From the NCBI RefSeq assembly GCF_020781835.1, contig NZ_JAJGNJ010000006.1, forward strand, positions 1-64,000: DNA of 64,000 nt, given 5' to 3'. Source of the stretch: Microbacterium testaceum. GTDB taxonomy: Bacteria; Actinomycetota; Actinomycetes; Actinomycetales; Microbacteriaceae. This document shows, one piece after another, positions 36,015 to 45,900 of the stretch. Each line of letters begins with the position of its first letter. The stretch's first letter is position 1. Below the pieces are notes generated by a model. The model was not told the DNA's origin. It ran no database searches and worked only from the letters and a program-made list of their open reading frames with translations. The position numbers were made by a program, and so were the translations under genes.

Positions 36015-37016
36015 ATGAAAATCACACGCCCCCTCGCTGCAGGCTCCCTGCTTCTGGCCGCAACCCTGATCGTCACGTCCTGCTCCTCCGCCCCCGACGC
36101 GTCCGGCGACGGCGGGCTGTCCCCCGCAGCGATACAGCTCGGATGGCTGCCCAACGTCGAGAACATGGCCGTGATCGTCGCAGACGAGAAGGGCTACTTC
36201 GAAGACGAGGGCATCGACGTCGAGATCCTCCCCGGCGGGCCGGACGTCACGGCGGACGCGCAGATCGCCGGAGGCAACGCACTCATGGGCATCCTTTCCG
36301 CGGAGGTGCTCGCCAATTCTGCGGCGGCGGGCTCAGGGCTCGTCGCGATCGGGGCCATCTACCAGACCACGTCGTCGGCCGTCGTGACCCTCGCCGATTC
36401 CGGGATCGAAGACATCACCGATCTCGAGGGGCGCTCGCTGGGCATGTCGCAGACAGACGCGGTCGTCTACGGCCCCTTCTTCGACCTGGTCGGTGTCGAC
36501 GCGGACCAGATCGAACAGGTCATGACCGGATCCGACCCCGCATCCCTCGCCTCCGGCGAAGTCGACGCGATCACCGGCACCCTCGCAAACCAACCCGTCG
36601 TACTCGCCGCGCAGGGCTACGACGTGCGGAGCATCCCTCTCGCCGACTACGGCTACAACCGCTGGAGCGGACTGCTCGTCGTCCGAGAGTCGTCGCTCGC
36701 AGATCCGGACGAGCGCGCCCTCATCGCTTCGATGCTCACCGCGCTCCAAGCCGGCGCCGAGGACACCGTCGCAGATCCCGAGGGCGCCGGCCAGGTCGTT
36801 TGGGATGCATACGGCGAGCAGCTCGGGCTCGAGCTGGAGACGCAGGTCGAGGGCGCGAAGGTATGGGCCGAACTGGCCCAGGCGAACAGCGAGCAGGGAC
36901 TCATCAAGGTCGACGAGGCGGGCCTGGAGAGACTCCAGCAGTTCTACACGACGGTGGGGATCACGACGCGTGCCGTCGACGTCTTCGATCTGAGCCTCGG
37001 CGAAGAGGTGCTCTGA
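36015..37016 (+). CDS. ABC transporter substrate-binding lipoprotein (NMT1/THI5-like)
   Basis: This 333-residue protein has a signal peptide with lipobox VTSC (Cys about 24) and the NMT1 fold: [21 protein letters not shown] then [15 protein letters not shown]. Family members bind pyrimidines, riboflavin, sulfonates or taurine. Here the context of nucleoside hydrolase and amidohydrolase suggests a nucleobase-like ligand. AGGAGA precedes the ATG. The stop overlaps the ATPase start (TGATG). Confidence 0.88.
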   Translation: MKITRPLAAGSLLLAATLIVTSCSSAPDASGDGGLSPAAIQLGWLPNVENMAVIVADEKGYFEDEGIDVEILPGGPDVTADAQIAGGNALMGILSAEVLANSAAAGSGLVAIGAIYQTTSSAVVTLADSGIEDITDLEGRSLGMSQTDAVVYGPFFDLVGVDADQIEQVMTGSDPASLASGEVDAITGTLANQPVVLAAQGYDVRSIPLADYGYNRWSGLLVVRESSLADPDERALIASMLTALQAGAEDTVADPEGAGQVVWDAYGEQLGLELETQVEGAKVWAELAQANSEQGLIKVDEAGLERLQQFYTTVGITTRAVDVFDLSLGEEVL

Positions 37017-37804
37017 TGCACCCGGCATCGGGCCTCACGACGCGCGGGGTCCGCAAACTCTTCCCCACGCGAAGGGGTGCGGTCGAAGCACTGGCCGACG
37101 TGAACCTCGACACGACCGCGGGTTCGTTCTCGGCCCTGATCGGACCGTCCGGATGCGGCAAGTCGACGCTGCTGCGGATGTTCGCGGGACTCGACAATCC
37201 GACCGAGGGCGAGTTGGCGGTGCTCGGGACGGCCCCGCACCGCGTACAGGCGGCCCATCAGATCGGCGTGGCGTTCCAGGACGCGGCGCTGTTGCCCTGG
37301 CGCAGCGTCGAGGCGAACATCGCGCTACCCCTCCAGGTCGCGGGGCGCAAGGTCGACAGGAAGGCCATCGCCGACCTCATCGCCCTCACGGGGCTCGAAG
37401 GATTCGAACAGGCACGGCCCGCCCAGCTCTCCGGTGGCATGCGGCAGCGCGTCGCTATCGCGCGGTCGCTCGTGCTCGAGCCGAAGGTGCTTCTGCTCGA
37501 TGAGCCATTCGGCGCGCTCGACGACATGACCCGTCGCACCATGAACATCGAGCTGCAGCGCATCTGGACCGAACGCCCGACCACGACCCTGTTGGTGACG
37601 CACTCGCTCGACGAAGCCGTGTTCCTCGCAGACAGCGTTTTCGTCATGGCGGCGCGGCCCGGCCGCATCGTCAGCCGGGTCGAGATCGACCTGCCGCGCC
37701 CGCGTCTGCCCGAGACCCAGCGCACGCCGGAATTCCACGGCTATCGCGACATGCTGAGCGAGCTGCTGTTCTCGGCGAAGACAGTGCAGGGCGAGGCCGC
37801 ATGA
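37016..37804 (+). CDS. ABC transporter ATP-binding protein
   Basis: This 262-residue ATPase has Walker [10 protein letters not shown] (about residue 43), signature [16 protein letters not shown], Walker [15 protein letters not shown], and the H-loop [13 protein letters not shown]. It belongs to the SsuB/TauB-like group that pairs with NMT1-type binding proteins. It overlaps the genes on both sides by 1-4 nt. Confidence 0.95.
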   Translation: MHPASGLTTRGVRKLFPTRRGAVEALADVNLDTTAGSFSALIGPSGCGKSTLLRMFAGLDNPTEGELAVLGTAPHRVQAAHQIGVAFQDAALLPWRSVEANIALPLQVAGRKVDRKAIADLIALTGLEGFEQARPAQLSGGMRQRVAIARSLVLEPKVLLLDEPFGALDDMTRRTMNIELQRIWTERPTTTLLVTHSLDEAVFLADSVFVMAARPGRIVSRVEIDLPRPRLPETQRTPEFHGYRDMLSELLFSAKTVQGEAA

Positions 37805-39408
37805 CCACCGCAGTCGTCTTGCGGGGCGGGCCCGAACGAACGGTGAGACCCATCGTGGCCCCCGTCACGGCGGTCGTCGGGTTCTTCGGGGTGTGGTGCC
37901 TCGTCGCCCTGGCGTTCTCGAGCACCGCCATCGTGCCCTACCCCTGGACCTTGGTGTCGCAGATCGTCGCGGACTGGAACCTGATCGCCATCAACACGGC
38001 GTCGACGATGCGCGTCGCGGCGTCGGGGCTCGTCGCCGCCGTGGCCGTCATGGCGCCCCTGGCTTGTCTCTGCCTCGTGCTGCCGGTGAGCGAGCCGATC
38101 ATCATGCGGGTCGCCCTGGTGATCCATGTCATTCCCTTTGTGGCGATCGCGCCCATCTTGCTCGTCTCCCTGCCCACTGACATGTCGCGTACGGTCATCG
38201 CGGCGCTGCAGGTGTACTTCCCGCTCCTGGTCGGATTGCTGCTGGGCCTTCGATCAGCGGATGCCGCCTCGCTCGATGTCGTGACAGCATCGGGCGGAAG
38301 AAACCTCGCGCGTCTTCGCCATGTGCGCGCCGCGAGTGCTGTGCCACAGCTCGTGGCGGGCCTCCAGATCGCGGTACCCGCTGCCGTGCTGGGTGCCGTC
38401 ATCAGCGAGTTCTTCGGTGCGGACCGCGGTCTCGGCGCCATCATCGTCACCGCGCAGCAATCGTTCCTCATCGATCGCACGTGGGCCATCGCCATCTTCA
38501 TCGGCGCTCTCGCGGCCGTCGGCTATGGGATCGTCACGCTCCTGGCGCGCGTGCTCGTGCCCTGGGCCGGCCAGGGTGCCGGTGTCGGCACGCAGATCGC
38601 GGGAACGGAGACCTCTCCGCTGAGGCCCATACCATCGCTCGTCGCCGGCATCGTGAGTGTCATCCTGCTCGTCGGGTTCTGGCAGTCGCTGCGCAGCGTC
38701 TTCGGTCTGCCGGCGTTCTTCACGCGCACACCGGGCGAGATCTGGACGTTCCTCTTCGCCGGGAATCCGCTGTCGGGAGCACCTGCCGTGAAGTTCTGGG
38801 AGGAGTTCGGCCGGGGACTCTCGCAGACGCTGCTCGACGCGGCCGTCGGTTTCATCACGGGAACAACGATCGCGATCGCCGTCGCCATCCTCTTCGTCGC
38901 GGCGCCCCCGATCGGACGCGCGTTCATGCCGGTCGCCGTCGTCCTGCGCTCCGTTCCCCTGCTCGCCCTGACACCGTTGCTCATGCTCATGTTCGGGCGC
39001 GGACTTCTGGGGGTGACGGTGCTGGTGACTCTCGTGACTTTCTTCCCGACGCTCGTCACGGTCATGACGGGACTCAAGACGGTGCCGGCGGGCGCCATCG
39101 ACGTCGTGCGGGCATCGGGCGGATCGACCCTGCAGACCGCCTTGCTCGTGCGCCTGCAGTACGCCCTGCCCTCCATCACGGCAGCCGCCCGGATCGCGGT
39201 CCCGAACGCCTTGGGCGGGGCGCTGCTGTCCGAGTGGCTCGCAACCGGAAAGGGCATCGGCCAGATGCTCACCCGCGCCTCCATCACGGCCGACTATTAC
39301 ACGCTCTGGGCAGCCGGCGTTCTTGTCGTCATCGTCGCCCTCGTCGCCTACGCCGTCATCGGCTGGCTCGACGGGTTCGTCCAGCGCCGACTCGGCATCG
39401 CCGTCTGA
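37801..39408 (+). CDS. ABC transporter permease, two domains fused
   Basis: This 535-residue protein contains two BPD_transp_1 domains in tandem (about residues 15-260 and 280-530). Each has an EAA-like loop: [20 protein letters not shown] and [21 protein letters not shown] dimer is therefore encoded as one chain, unlike most SsuC-type permeases of about 270 residues. It gives the transmembrane pore of the importer formed with the two preceding genes. Confidence 0.92.
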   Translation: MTTAVVLRGGPERTVRPIVAPVTAVVGFFGVWCLVALAFSSTAIVPYPWTLVSQIVADWNLIAINTASTMRVAASGLVAAVAVMAPLACLCLVLPVSEPIIMRVALVIHVIPFVAIAPILLVSLPTDMSRTVIAALQVYFPLLVGLLLGLRSADAASLDVVTASGGRNLARLRHVRAASAVPQLVAGLQIAVPAAVLGAVISEFFGADRGLGAIIVTAQQSFLIDRTWAIAIFIGALAAVGYGIVTLLARVLVPWAGQGAGVGTQIAGTETSPLRPIPSLVAGIVSVILLVGFWQSLRSVFGLPAFFTRTPGEIWTFLFAGNPLSGAPAVKFWEEFGRGLSQTLLDAAVGFITGTTIAIAVAILFVAAPPIGRAFMPVAVVLRSVPLLALTPLLMLMFGRGLLGVTVLVTLVTFFPTLVTVMTGLKTVPAGAIDVVRASGGSTLQTALLVRLQYALPSITAAARIAVPNALGGALLSEWLATGKGIGQMLTRASITADYYTLWAAGVLVVIVALVAYAVIGWLDGFVQRRLGIAV

Positions 39409-39430
39409 CCCCGCTACCGGAGATACACAC

Positions 39431-40804
39431 ATGACACCCCGCACCGCTGACCTCGTGCTCGAGAACGCCGTCGTCGTCACCTTCGACGACGACCGGACGG
39501 TTGTGCATGGCGGCGCCGTCGCAATCGAGAGCGGCGCGATCGTCGACATCGGTTCCGTCGTCGATCTGCGCCAGCGCGTCGTCGCGACGACGCGCCGCGA
39601 CATGGCCGGCCGCATCCTGATGCCCGGTCTCGTCGATGCCCACATCCACACCGCGCAGACGATGATGCGCGGCCTGCTCACCGCGTTGCGCCGGCGCAGT
39701 GCCCTGCGCGTTCCGACGTGGCGCGAGTACCTCGTGCCTTTCGAATCCCACCTGTCGGAGGACGACGTAGCGCTCTCCGGTCAGCTTGCCTACTCGAGCA
39801 TGCTCGCCACCGGCACGACCTCCTTCTTCGAGTCGGGAGGGCCGCACCCGCTCGCCATGGCCGATGCCGCATGGCAGACCGGCATCCGAGGAATCGTGAG
39901 TCAGAACACGATGGACGGCGGAAACCGGATCGTCGAGTCCATGCAGCTGAGCAGCGACGAGGCGCTCCAGCGCAACATCGACGTGGTCGAGAAGCTGCCG
40001 GCCGCATCCGACGGCTCGATCAGGGTCACGGGCGGCATGTCGCTGCGTCAGATCGTCGCGTGCTCGACCGGACTCGTCATGGACATCCACCGCGAAGCCC
40101 GGGCCCGCGGAGTCAAGGTGCACACCCACCTGGTCGAGGGCAGCTACGAGATCGACCACGCCCTCGAGAACTTCGGTGCACGCCCGGTCGAATACCTGCA
40201 GGCCATCGGCGTCTTCGACCACACCCTCCACGGTGCGCACTCGGTCATGGTCGGCGACGGCGACATCTCCGCATACGCCGAGCACGGCGTCTCTGCAGCC
40301 CACTGCGCGAAGGGCAATTTCGGCATCGGGCCTGCCCCAGCCGTACGAATGTGGCGTCGCGGCGTCGACATCGGTCTCGGAACAGACGGAGTCGCAGCGC
40401 TCGGAACGCTCGATCTCTTCCGTGTCGCCATGATCGCGCGCGTCGGGCAGCAACTCGTCGAGGGCGTCTCCCGTCACAATCGCAACGAGATCGATCCGAA
40501 GGAGCCGCTCGAGATGGCCGTGATCGGCGGCGCGCGGGCGATGGGTCTGGGCCATGCCATCGGCTCGCTCGAGGTCGGCAAGCGCGCCGACATCGTCGTC
40601 GTCTCACTCGACAGTCCGGACGCGTGGGGCTACGACTCGGAGGAGGCGTTCCTCTACGAATGCGCCAGTGGCCGCGATGTCACCGAGGTCTACGTGGAGG
40701 GCGTGCAGGTCGTCGATGAGGGTGTCGTCACGACCGTGGACACCGCTGAGGTCGCCGCGCGTGCCCGTCGACGCCAGCACGAGCTTGCCTCGCTGATCGC
40801 CTGA
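39431..40804 (+). CDS. Amidohydrolase of the cytosine/SAH deaminase group
   Basis: This 457-residue metal-dependent deaminase has the HxH metal pair in DAHIHTAQTMMRG. Further ligands are in KVHTHLVEGSYEID, LHGAHSVM and LGTDGVAALG, and composite-domain strands are at both ends. It resembles the TrzN/AtzB and 5-methylthioadenosine/S-adenosylhomocysteine deaminases. Position after a nucleoside hydrolase and importer suggests deamination of the imported or released base. GGAG precedes the ATG. Confidence 0.88.
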   Translation: MTPRTADLVLENAVVVTFDDDRTVVHGGAVAIESGAIVDIGSVVDLRQRVVATTRRDMAGRILMPGLVDAHIHTAQTMMRGLLTALRRRSALRVPTWREYLVPFESHLSEDDVALSGQLAYSSMLATGTTSFFESGGPHPLAMADAAWQTGIRGIVSQNTMDGGNRIVESMQLSSDEALQRNIDVVEKLPAASDGSIRVTGGMSLRQIVACSTGLVMDIHREARARGVKVHTHLVEGSYEIDHALENFGARPVEYLQAIGVFDHTLHGAHSVMVGDGDISAYAEHGVSAAHCAKGNFGIGPAPAVRMWRRGVDIGLGTDGVAALGTLDLFRVAMIARVGQQLVEGVSRHNRNEIDPKEPLEMAVIGGARAMGLGHAIGSLEVGKRADIVVVSLDSPDAWGYDSEEAFLYECASGRDVTEVYVEGVQVVDEGVVTTVDTAEVAARARRRQHELASLIA

Positions 40805-40837
40805 CACCGACCGACTCGAGGGCACGTGCCTAGACTC

Positions 40838-40860
40838 GACGAGGCCGTCGGCGCCTCGTC
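40838..40860. terminator. Hairpin between convergent genes
   Basis: GACGAGGC (40838-40845) and GCCTCGTC (40853-40860) form a perfect 8-bp stem with a 7-nt loop, 34 nt beyond the amidohydrolase stop. There is no T tract. Confidence 0.55.
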
Positions 40861-40910
40861 ATGCGGACCGCCTTCGAGGATCTGCCGGCATCCCGACCCG
40901 GCCAGCGACG

Positions 40911-41330
40911 TCAGGGAGCGACGACCGAGATCGTGAAGGCGATCTCGCTGCCATCCGGGGCCGTGAGGGTGGCCTCGGTCATGCCCATCTCACGCGCTTC
41001 GAACCCGGGCCGGAACGTGGCGCCTTCATCCGAGCCCCCGGCCGAGAACTCCGCGATCGACGGGTCGGCGGTGGTTCCGCGCCACTGGTCCTCGGTGCCG
41101 TCGTCGACCGCGATGACCAAAGCGGTCCCGACGATGACGGACACGTCCTCACCGTCCAGCTCGCCGGGTGACACGATCGTGGGCGGCAGCGCATGCAGAC
41201 CACCGGATGCCGCCGAGCTCGATGAAGGCGACCCTCCGGCGGGCTGAGCGGGATCGGTCGATGCGGCGCAGCCGGTGGCGACGAGGGCGAGCGCGACGAG
41301 TCCTGCCACGGCGAAGGATGAACGAGCCAC
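40911..41330 (-). CDS. Small secreted lipoprotein
   Basis: This 139-residue protein has a clear signal peptide and lipobox ATGC (Cys about 21), then a Ser/Gly/Ala linker. A compact beta-rich domain of about 90 residues follows, containing GTALVIAVDDGTEDQW and ATLTAPDGSEIAFTISVV. The strand pattern is reminiscent of chagasin-like protease inhibitors (family I42), but I cannot confirm this. It lies alone between two larger units. Confidence 0.75.
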   Translation of the reverse strand: MARSSFAVAGLVALALVATGCAASTDPAQPAGGSPSSSSAASGGLHALPPTIVSPGELDGEDVSVIVGTALVIAVDDGTEDQWRGTTADPSIAEFSAGGSDEGATFRPGFEAREMGMTEATLTAPDGSEIAFTISVVAP

Positions 41331-41490
41331 GGGGACCTTCTTTCGGGAGGAAGCCGGAACCGGATGCCGATTCGGATGCTACCGCGAGAAGCGCCCGACT
41401 CCCGGCAATGTCGGCGGGGCTCGGCATCCCGGTGTCGATCACCGCACGTCGCGCGCTGCAGGTCGCCGCTCTCGCTGTGCGGCAGAGCCC

Positions 41491-44400
41491 TCATCTGCCG
41501 CTTCGCCGCCGGTTCACCAGGACGACACCTCCGCCGAGAGCCGTGAACAACGCTCCGCCGATCGCGGCCAGCATCCACAGCCCGCTGTCCATGCCCGTCT
41601 GCGGAAGGTCCGCACGACCGACCGCCGCGGGCAGTTCGGACGGTCGGGGCTCGGATGTCGGGGAGAGTGTGGGCATGTCGCTCGGCTCGGGCGTCGGAGT
41701 GGGGGTGGGCGTCGGGGCGAGAGCCTGCACCGTCAGCGTCGCCTCCTGGACACGAGCCGATCCGGCGCCTTCGGCCCGGGCTGTCGTCGCGCCGAGAGCG
41801 GCGTCGGCGGCGATGACCGTGTCGATGACCGCCGTCCCGTCGGCGTCGGCGAGGACGGCCGGGAGGACCGTGCCGCCGAGGGTCACGGTGACCGCCTCTC
41901 CTGCTCGGAAGCCGGTCGCGGTGAAGTGCAGCCGATCACCGCGCGCGGGCTCGGCATCCGACGTCGCAAGGGTCCCCGGGATCCGTGAAGCCTCCCACTC
42001 GTCGCAGACGTCGCCCTGCACCCCGAACGCCGGCACGGGTTCCTCCTCCCCCTCGACCCCGTCGTCCTCCCGGATGGTCAGCTCCGAGAAATCACGCGTG
42101 CCCGATACCGCCGACGACGTGGTCGTCGACGACGTCAGAACGGTCGCCGCGGATTGCGCCGACGACCGTGTGTCACCCGCGATCTGCACGGGCACCGCGA
42201 GGCACGTCTGTCCGGGAGCGAAGGTCACGCGTGTGGAGCCGGTACCGGTGGGGGCGCTCTGCCACGGCGAGACGACCGTATTGGCGTAGGCCGACACCGG
42301 GACGTCCCACGCGCGGTCCAGCCATACGGCGACATGCGCCGTCCACGGCTCGGCCCCCTCGTCGACCCGGGTCGGAGCCATGTTGACCCCGGGTCGCGCC
42401 ATCGGCATCGGCGTTCCCGCCGAGGGCGAATCGAACGCGAGGTCACTGAGGAACACGCCCCCCGTGGCCACGCCGTCGGCACCGACGCCGGCGGTGAGCC
42501 GGACCTCCCGCACATCGGTGAGGTCGACACCGCTCACCTCCGCCAGGGGAAGAGTGATCTGCTGCAGCACGACCTTGTCGAGGAGGAAGAACCCGCCCGG
42601 CATCCGGTTCACCGCGTACGGGTTCAGCGCGGACGCGTCGACGGAGTACGACCCGCCGGATCCGTCGATCACGGTGATCGAGAAGTCGGTCCCGGCGCTC
42701 ACCACGTCCGAGGGTGCGGCCTTCAGGGTCAGCTGCTCGAGATCGCTGACGTCCCGCTGGGATTCGGGCACGAGGAAGCGCAGACGCGCGTCCGCGCCCG
42801 GCCCGACCATCCGTCCGGATGCGCCATCCCAGGTGAAGAGCGTCGCCGTCAGCGCCGGAACGGCGGTGGCCAGGAGCGCCGCCGACCAGTGGGGCGCTTG
42901 CGCTTCGGACCGGTAGGTGCAGGAAGGACCGGAGACGAACGGGCCGGATCCGTAGCAGGGTTCCACCACCGCGACCCCCTCGGCGACCGCTTCTCCCACT
43001 CCGCTGACGTAATCGCTGATCAGGCGGGTCGACGCGGCGGGTTGCGTCGCCATGACGCGCACGTCCGCGAAGGGCGTGAGCGTCGTCGATGGGCGACGTG
43101 AGCCGTCGAAGAGGGGACGGAACTCGTCCTCGCCGCCGAGTGTCAGGCGGAAGAAGCCCGTCATGTAGGACACTCCGACCTGGTACTGCTCAGCGGCGCT
43201 CAATCGCGTCGGGGAGGTCGTCGCGCATGCGGAGGCATCGTCGAAGGCGGGCCAGTCGTCCGACGCGCCCGCGGGGTACTCGCCCGGTGTCCATACGCTG
43301 CTGAAGAAGTTGTGGTTGGCCCCCATCACCCACATCGCGGAACGGAGAACATCGTCGTCGAAGGCACGCCGCGAATCGTCGATGTACTTCTGTCCCTGCT
43401 GATCGGCGACGTCGCCGTCGCAGTAGGGCAGCACCACCAGCGTCGTCGCGTCGGACACCGTGCGGCGGGCGAAGTCCGTCGGCGCGAGCGGGAGGACGGA
43501 CCGGATGCCGAACGGGTCGTCCGACGCGGCGTTGAGCTGCGCGGCCGTCACGACGCCTTCACCCCCGCGGGAGTGACCCATGAGACCGACCCGGGTGAGA
43601 TCGAAACGCCCCGCGAGATCGGACGCGGTCAGCCCCGACGGGCGTGCCGGCTGATCTGCGCGCACCACGGCGCGCTGCAGGGCCTCATCGAAGCTGCGCA
43701 CGATGGGATCGGCGCCCTCGGTCACGTCCGCGAACTCCACGGCGTCTCCCCGGTTCAAGGCGTCCAGCATGTCGAGGGTGTCCAGGACGAGGCGACCCCG
43801 GGCCTGGGCGCCCTGATCGAGCGTCAACTCGGCATCCGTCGCATTGATGGCGTTGGCCGAGACGGAGACGACGTCGTACCCGTGCGAGGCGAGCGCACGC
43901 GCCGTCTGCTCGTATCCCAGGTAGGACCGGATCACGAGCTGGTCGTCGGCGCAGGGCCAGTTCAGCTCCGATTCCCCCGTGGCCGCATCGCCGCACGTGG
44001 CGTGGCGCCCGTGCTGGAAGACGACGACGGGTCGCGGGCCGGTGGCCCGGCTCAGGTAGAGCTTGCCCGCCACCTCACCCCGAGTGCCTTGGTATCCCGC
44101 CAGCGCAACCGAGCGGTCCCCGAAGTCGTACTCGACTTCGACCACGTCGTAGGGTCCGGGCTCTGACGGATCCGTGATCGGCTCGGTCGCGGGGAGCGCT
44201 TCGAGCTGCTTCCGGAGTTCGTCGTTCTCCGTCTCGGGGGCGCGGCGCTGGCCCGAGCGGCCCGACTCCTCCCCCGCCTTCGGACCCGGGCTCGACGCCC
44301 AGCCCTTCGCCACCTCGCGCGCCGACGCCGCGCGGTCGTCGAACGTGGTCACGGTCAGGGTGCGGCCCCGGTCGCTCGTGCGTGCGATGCCGATGGGCTC

Positions 44401-44628
44401 GCCGTCCACGACGATGGTGGGCGCATCGCTCACGATGGGCAGCGGCTCGTCGAGCCGGAGCGTCACGGTGTACCCGCCGGGCGCGCGCTCGACCGTCCAG
44501 TCCTCTCCCGACGCCACGACCGCGTCGTCCGGAGTTCGAGCCGAGACGGGAGTCGCGATGGCTCCCGTGAGAAAGAGGGCCAGGATCGAGGCGATCGCGA
44601 GGTGACGGCGCCAGGGACGTGCAGGCAT
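41491..44628 (-). CDS. Large cell-wall-anchored serine hydrolase (LPXTG)
   Basis: This 1045-residue secreted protein has an N-terminal signal peptide (to about residue 30). An alpha/beta-hydrolase domain follows, with the nucleophile in GHSRGG near residue 352 and an oxyanion-type text VVVFQHGRHATCG near 210. Further beta domains contain Calx-like text, then a Pro/Thr linker (PTPTPTPTPEPS), LPQTG, a hydrophobic helix and an Arg-rich tail. Sortase should anchor it to peptidoglycan. The substrate is unknown; esters or lipids are plausible. The ATG at 44628 has GGAG upstream. Confidence 0.85.
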   Translation of the reverse strand: MPARPWRRHLAIASILALFLTGAIATPVSARTPDDAVVASGEDWTVERAPGGYTVTLRLDEPLPIVSDAPTIVVDGEPIGIARTSDRGRTLTVTTFDDRAASAREVAKGWASSPGPKAGEESGRSGQRRAPETENDELRKQLEALPATEPITDPSEPGPYDVVEVEYDFGDRSVALAGYQGTRGEVAGKLYLSRATGPRPVVVFQHGRHATCGDAATGESELNWPCADDQLVIRSYLGYEQTARALASHGYDVVSVSANAINATDAELTLDQGAQARGRLVLDTLDMLDALNRGDAVEFADVTEGADPIVRSFDEALQRAVVRADQPARPSGLTASDLAGRFDLTRVGLMGHSRGGEGVVTAAQLNAASDDPFGIRSVLPLAPTDFARRTVSDATTLVVLPYCDGDVADQQGQKYIDDSRRAFDDDVLRSAMWVMGANHNFFSSVWTPGEYPAGASDDWPAFDDASACATTSPTRLSAAEQYQVGVSYMTGFFRLTLGGEDEFRPLFDGSRRPSTTLTPFADVRVMATQPAASTRLISDYVSGVGEAVAEGVAVVEPCYGSGPFVSGPSCTYRSEAQAPHWSAALLATAVPALTATLFTWDGASGRMVGPGADARLRFLVPESQRDVSDLEQLTLKAAPSDVVSAGTDFSITVIDGSGGSYSVDASALNPYAVNRMPGGFFLLDKVVLQQITLPLAEVSGVDLTDVREVRLTAGVGADGVATGGVFLSDLAFDSPSAGTPMPMARPGVNMAPTRVDEGAEPWTAHVAVWLDRAWDVPVSAYANTVVSPWQSAPTGTGSTRVTFAPGQTCLAVPVQIAGDTRSSAQSAATVLTSSTTTSSAVSGTRDFSELTIREDDGVEGEEEPVPAFGVQGDVCDEWEASRIPGTLATSDAEPARGDRLHFTATGFRAGEAVTVTLGGTVLPAVLADADGTAVIDTVIAADAALGATTARAEGAGSARVQEATLTVQALAPTPTPTPTPEPSDMPTLSPTSEPRPSELPAAVGRADLPQTGMDSGLWMLAAIGGALFTALGGGVVLVNRRRSGR

Positions 44629-44837
44629 CGGGGGGAACTCCGTTGTCGGATGGCGAGCAACCCCGAGGACGCGACAGCCCCCCAGGCCACGTGATTCCCC
44701 GAAGTAAAGCAGATCCCCGCCCCGACGGCGAGGATCGCCGCGAAGACACGCCATCACGCTGCTTCGTACCCGGCTGGAAGGAGGATGGTCCGGCGATCGC
44801 GTGGTATCAGCCTCGGGGTCGCTGGTTCCGCCGGCCG

Positions 44838-44921
44838 CGGTACATCCTCGATGAGCCCGGCTCGGCGTAGTCGGTTACCGAAGAGCCAGCTGGTGTATTG
44901 CGCTCCGCGCTCGGCGCGGTC
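44838..44921 (-). pseudogene. IS3-family transposase remnant
   Basis: About 28 codons encode text such as ERGAQYTSWLFGNRLRRAG, which matches the rve catalytic-domain region just before the DDE glutamate in IS3-family OrfB proteins. The flanks are unrelated, and no terminal repeats are seen. The rest of 44629-45108 holds no gene I can support. Confidence 0.6.
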
Positions 44922-45108
44922 CATAGCTCCCGGTTCCGGGTCTGTCGCCGGCGGGCCACTTCGAGCGCGCGACGACGAGCCCGGACCGCAACTCCGCCGG
45001 CACTCGCGGAGCGCCACAGGTTTCACAGGAGTTGGCGTGGGTGCGGCGCACGGTCCTGGTCAGCTGCGTCCGCAACCGCCCGCGCCCCGGGCTTGCGTCC
45101 GCGGTCGA

Positions 45109-45585
45109 TCACGTCACTGGTGAATCAGCCCGAGTAAGCGGGTCAGGCGCCGACGTCGCGCGGAGTCGTCCTCGGATCGGAGGACAGGTAGATGAGTCGT
45201 CCACGGCCGCAACAAGCACGAGCACAGCGGCGATCGAGCCATAGAACTCGAACGTCGGGCGAAAGTCCGGTGGGTCGACCTCGCCTGCGATGAAGGACAT
45301 CTGCAGAACAAAGGGACTCCACGACAGGATCCCGCAACACGCTGCGGCGGTAGACAAGGCGCGAGATGAGGACACCGAACCGACCCTGTCGACGATGTAC
45401 AGGACCGCACATACGACAAGTGCAAGAACTACAGACTCTGCGGCGAAGCCCGGCAGTCTCATCACCATCACCTCAGGCACGGTGGACGCCACGCTGAGCA
45501 GGCGCGATTGATCGACGTCCATGTCAGCCACGATCGCCAGGATCCCGCAGCAGTAGCCCAAGAGTGCGAACGGTATGAATCGCAC
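45109..45585 (-). CDS. Small membrane protein of unknown function
   Basis: This protein of about 158 residues has four predicted membrane helices (for example FIPFALLGYCCGILAIVADM and VVLALVVCAVLYIVDRVG). The GTG at 45585 is chosen because it begins just before the first helix and follows a G-rich stretch; upstream codons in frame run into a terminator and tRNA remnant. I do not recognise the family. It lies just outside the island, downstream of the tRNA-Gln 3' end. Confidence 0.55.
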   Translation of the reverse strand: MRFIPFALLGYCCGILAIVADMDVDQSRLLSVASTVPEVMVMRLPGFAAESVVLALVVCAVLYIVDRVGSVSSSRALSTAAACCGILSWSPFVLQMSFIAGEVDPPDFRPTFEFYGSIAAVLVLVAAVDDSSTCPPIRGRLRATSAPDPLTRADSPVT

Positions 45586-45619
45586 GGAACCCCCAGAAGC
45601 GACGGTCGCCGAAACGAAA

Positions 45620-45649
45620 ACCTCCTCCGGCGCGAGGGCCGAAGGAGGT
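45620..45649 (-). terminator. Terminator downstream of the tRNA-Gln 3' end
   Basis: A stem ACCTCCTTCGGC / GCCGGAGGAGGT (11 of 12 paired) is followed on the minus strand by TTTTCGTTTC. It lies 52 nt beyond the tRNA-Gln CCA end, as expected for the original tRNA terminator. This suggests that sequence to the left is native chromosome. Bases 45586-45893 hold only this hairpin, the tRNA fragment and one repeat copy. Confidence 0.75.
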
Positions 45650-45700
45650 GAAAAGGCCACGAGGAGATCGCTCGTTCGCCTGGTTGTAATAAGAAATATA

Positions 45701-45737
45701 TGGCTGGGGTACCTGGACTCGAACCAAGAACAACTGA
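45701..45737 (-). other. tRNA-Gln 3' fragment, probable attachment site of the island
   Basis: These 37 nt equal the 3' end of an actinobacterial tRNA-Gln: 3' strand of the anticodon stem, variable loop, T arm with TTGGTTCGAGTCCAGG, acceptor strand TACCCCA, discriminator G and CCA. No 5' half is found in the flanking sequence. Duplicated tRNA 3' ends are typical products of integrase-mediated insertion. Its orientation predicts an intact tRNA-Gln at the far right end of the element, beyond this window. Confidence 0.8.
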
Positions 45738-45870
45738 GAGCCGCCTGGCCCGCCCGGGCAAAGCCCCGAATCGATGGAGTTCCCCGTAATTTCAGGGATC
45801 TCATGGGGTCGAGCCTACCGCCGGCTACCGACAGCTACGCAGTGATTCGTGCTGATTCGCGCCTCCCGGG

Positions 45871-45900
45871 AGGGTTTCTGGTCACCAATCTGGTCACCGG
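45871..45900. repeat. 30-bp direct repeat, copy 1
   Basis: This copy is identical to 48293-48322. It contains the unit GGTCACC twice. Read on the minus strand one frame gives GDQIGDQKP, a tail I associate with actinobacterial tyrosine integrases. The fic remnant stop codon falls inside it. Confidence 0.85.

Noticed and set aside
44629..45108. An intact IS element
   Set aside because: Only about 28 codons resemble an IS3 transposase; the frame is not continuous with the rest, and no terminal inverted repeats were found.
45586..45900. A complete tRNA-Gln gene
   Set aside because: Only the 3' half is present. No sequence upstream can supply the D arm or the 5' acceptor strand TGGGGTA.
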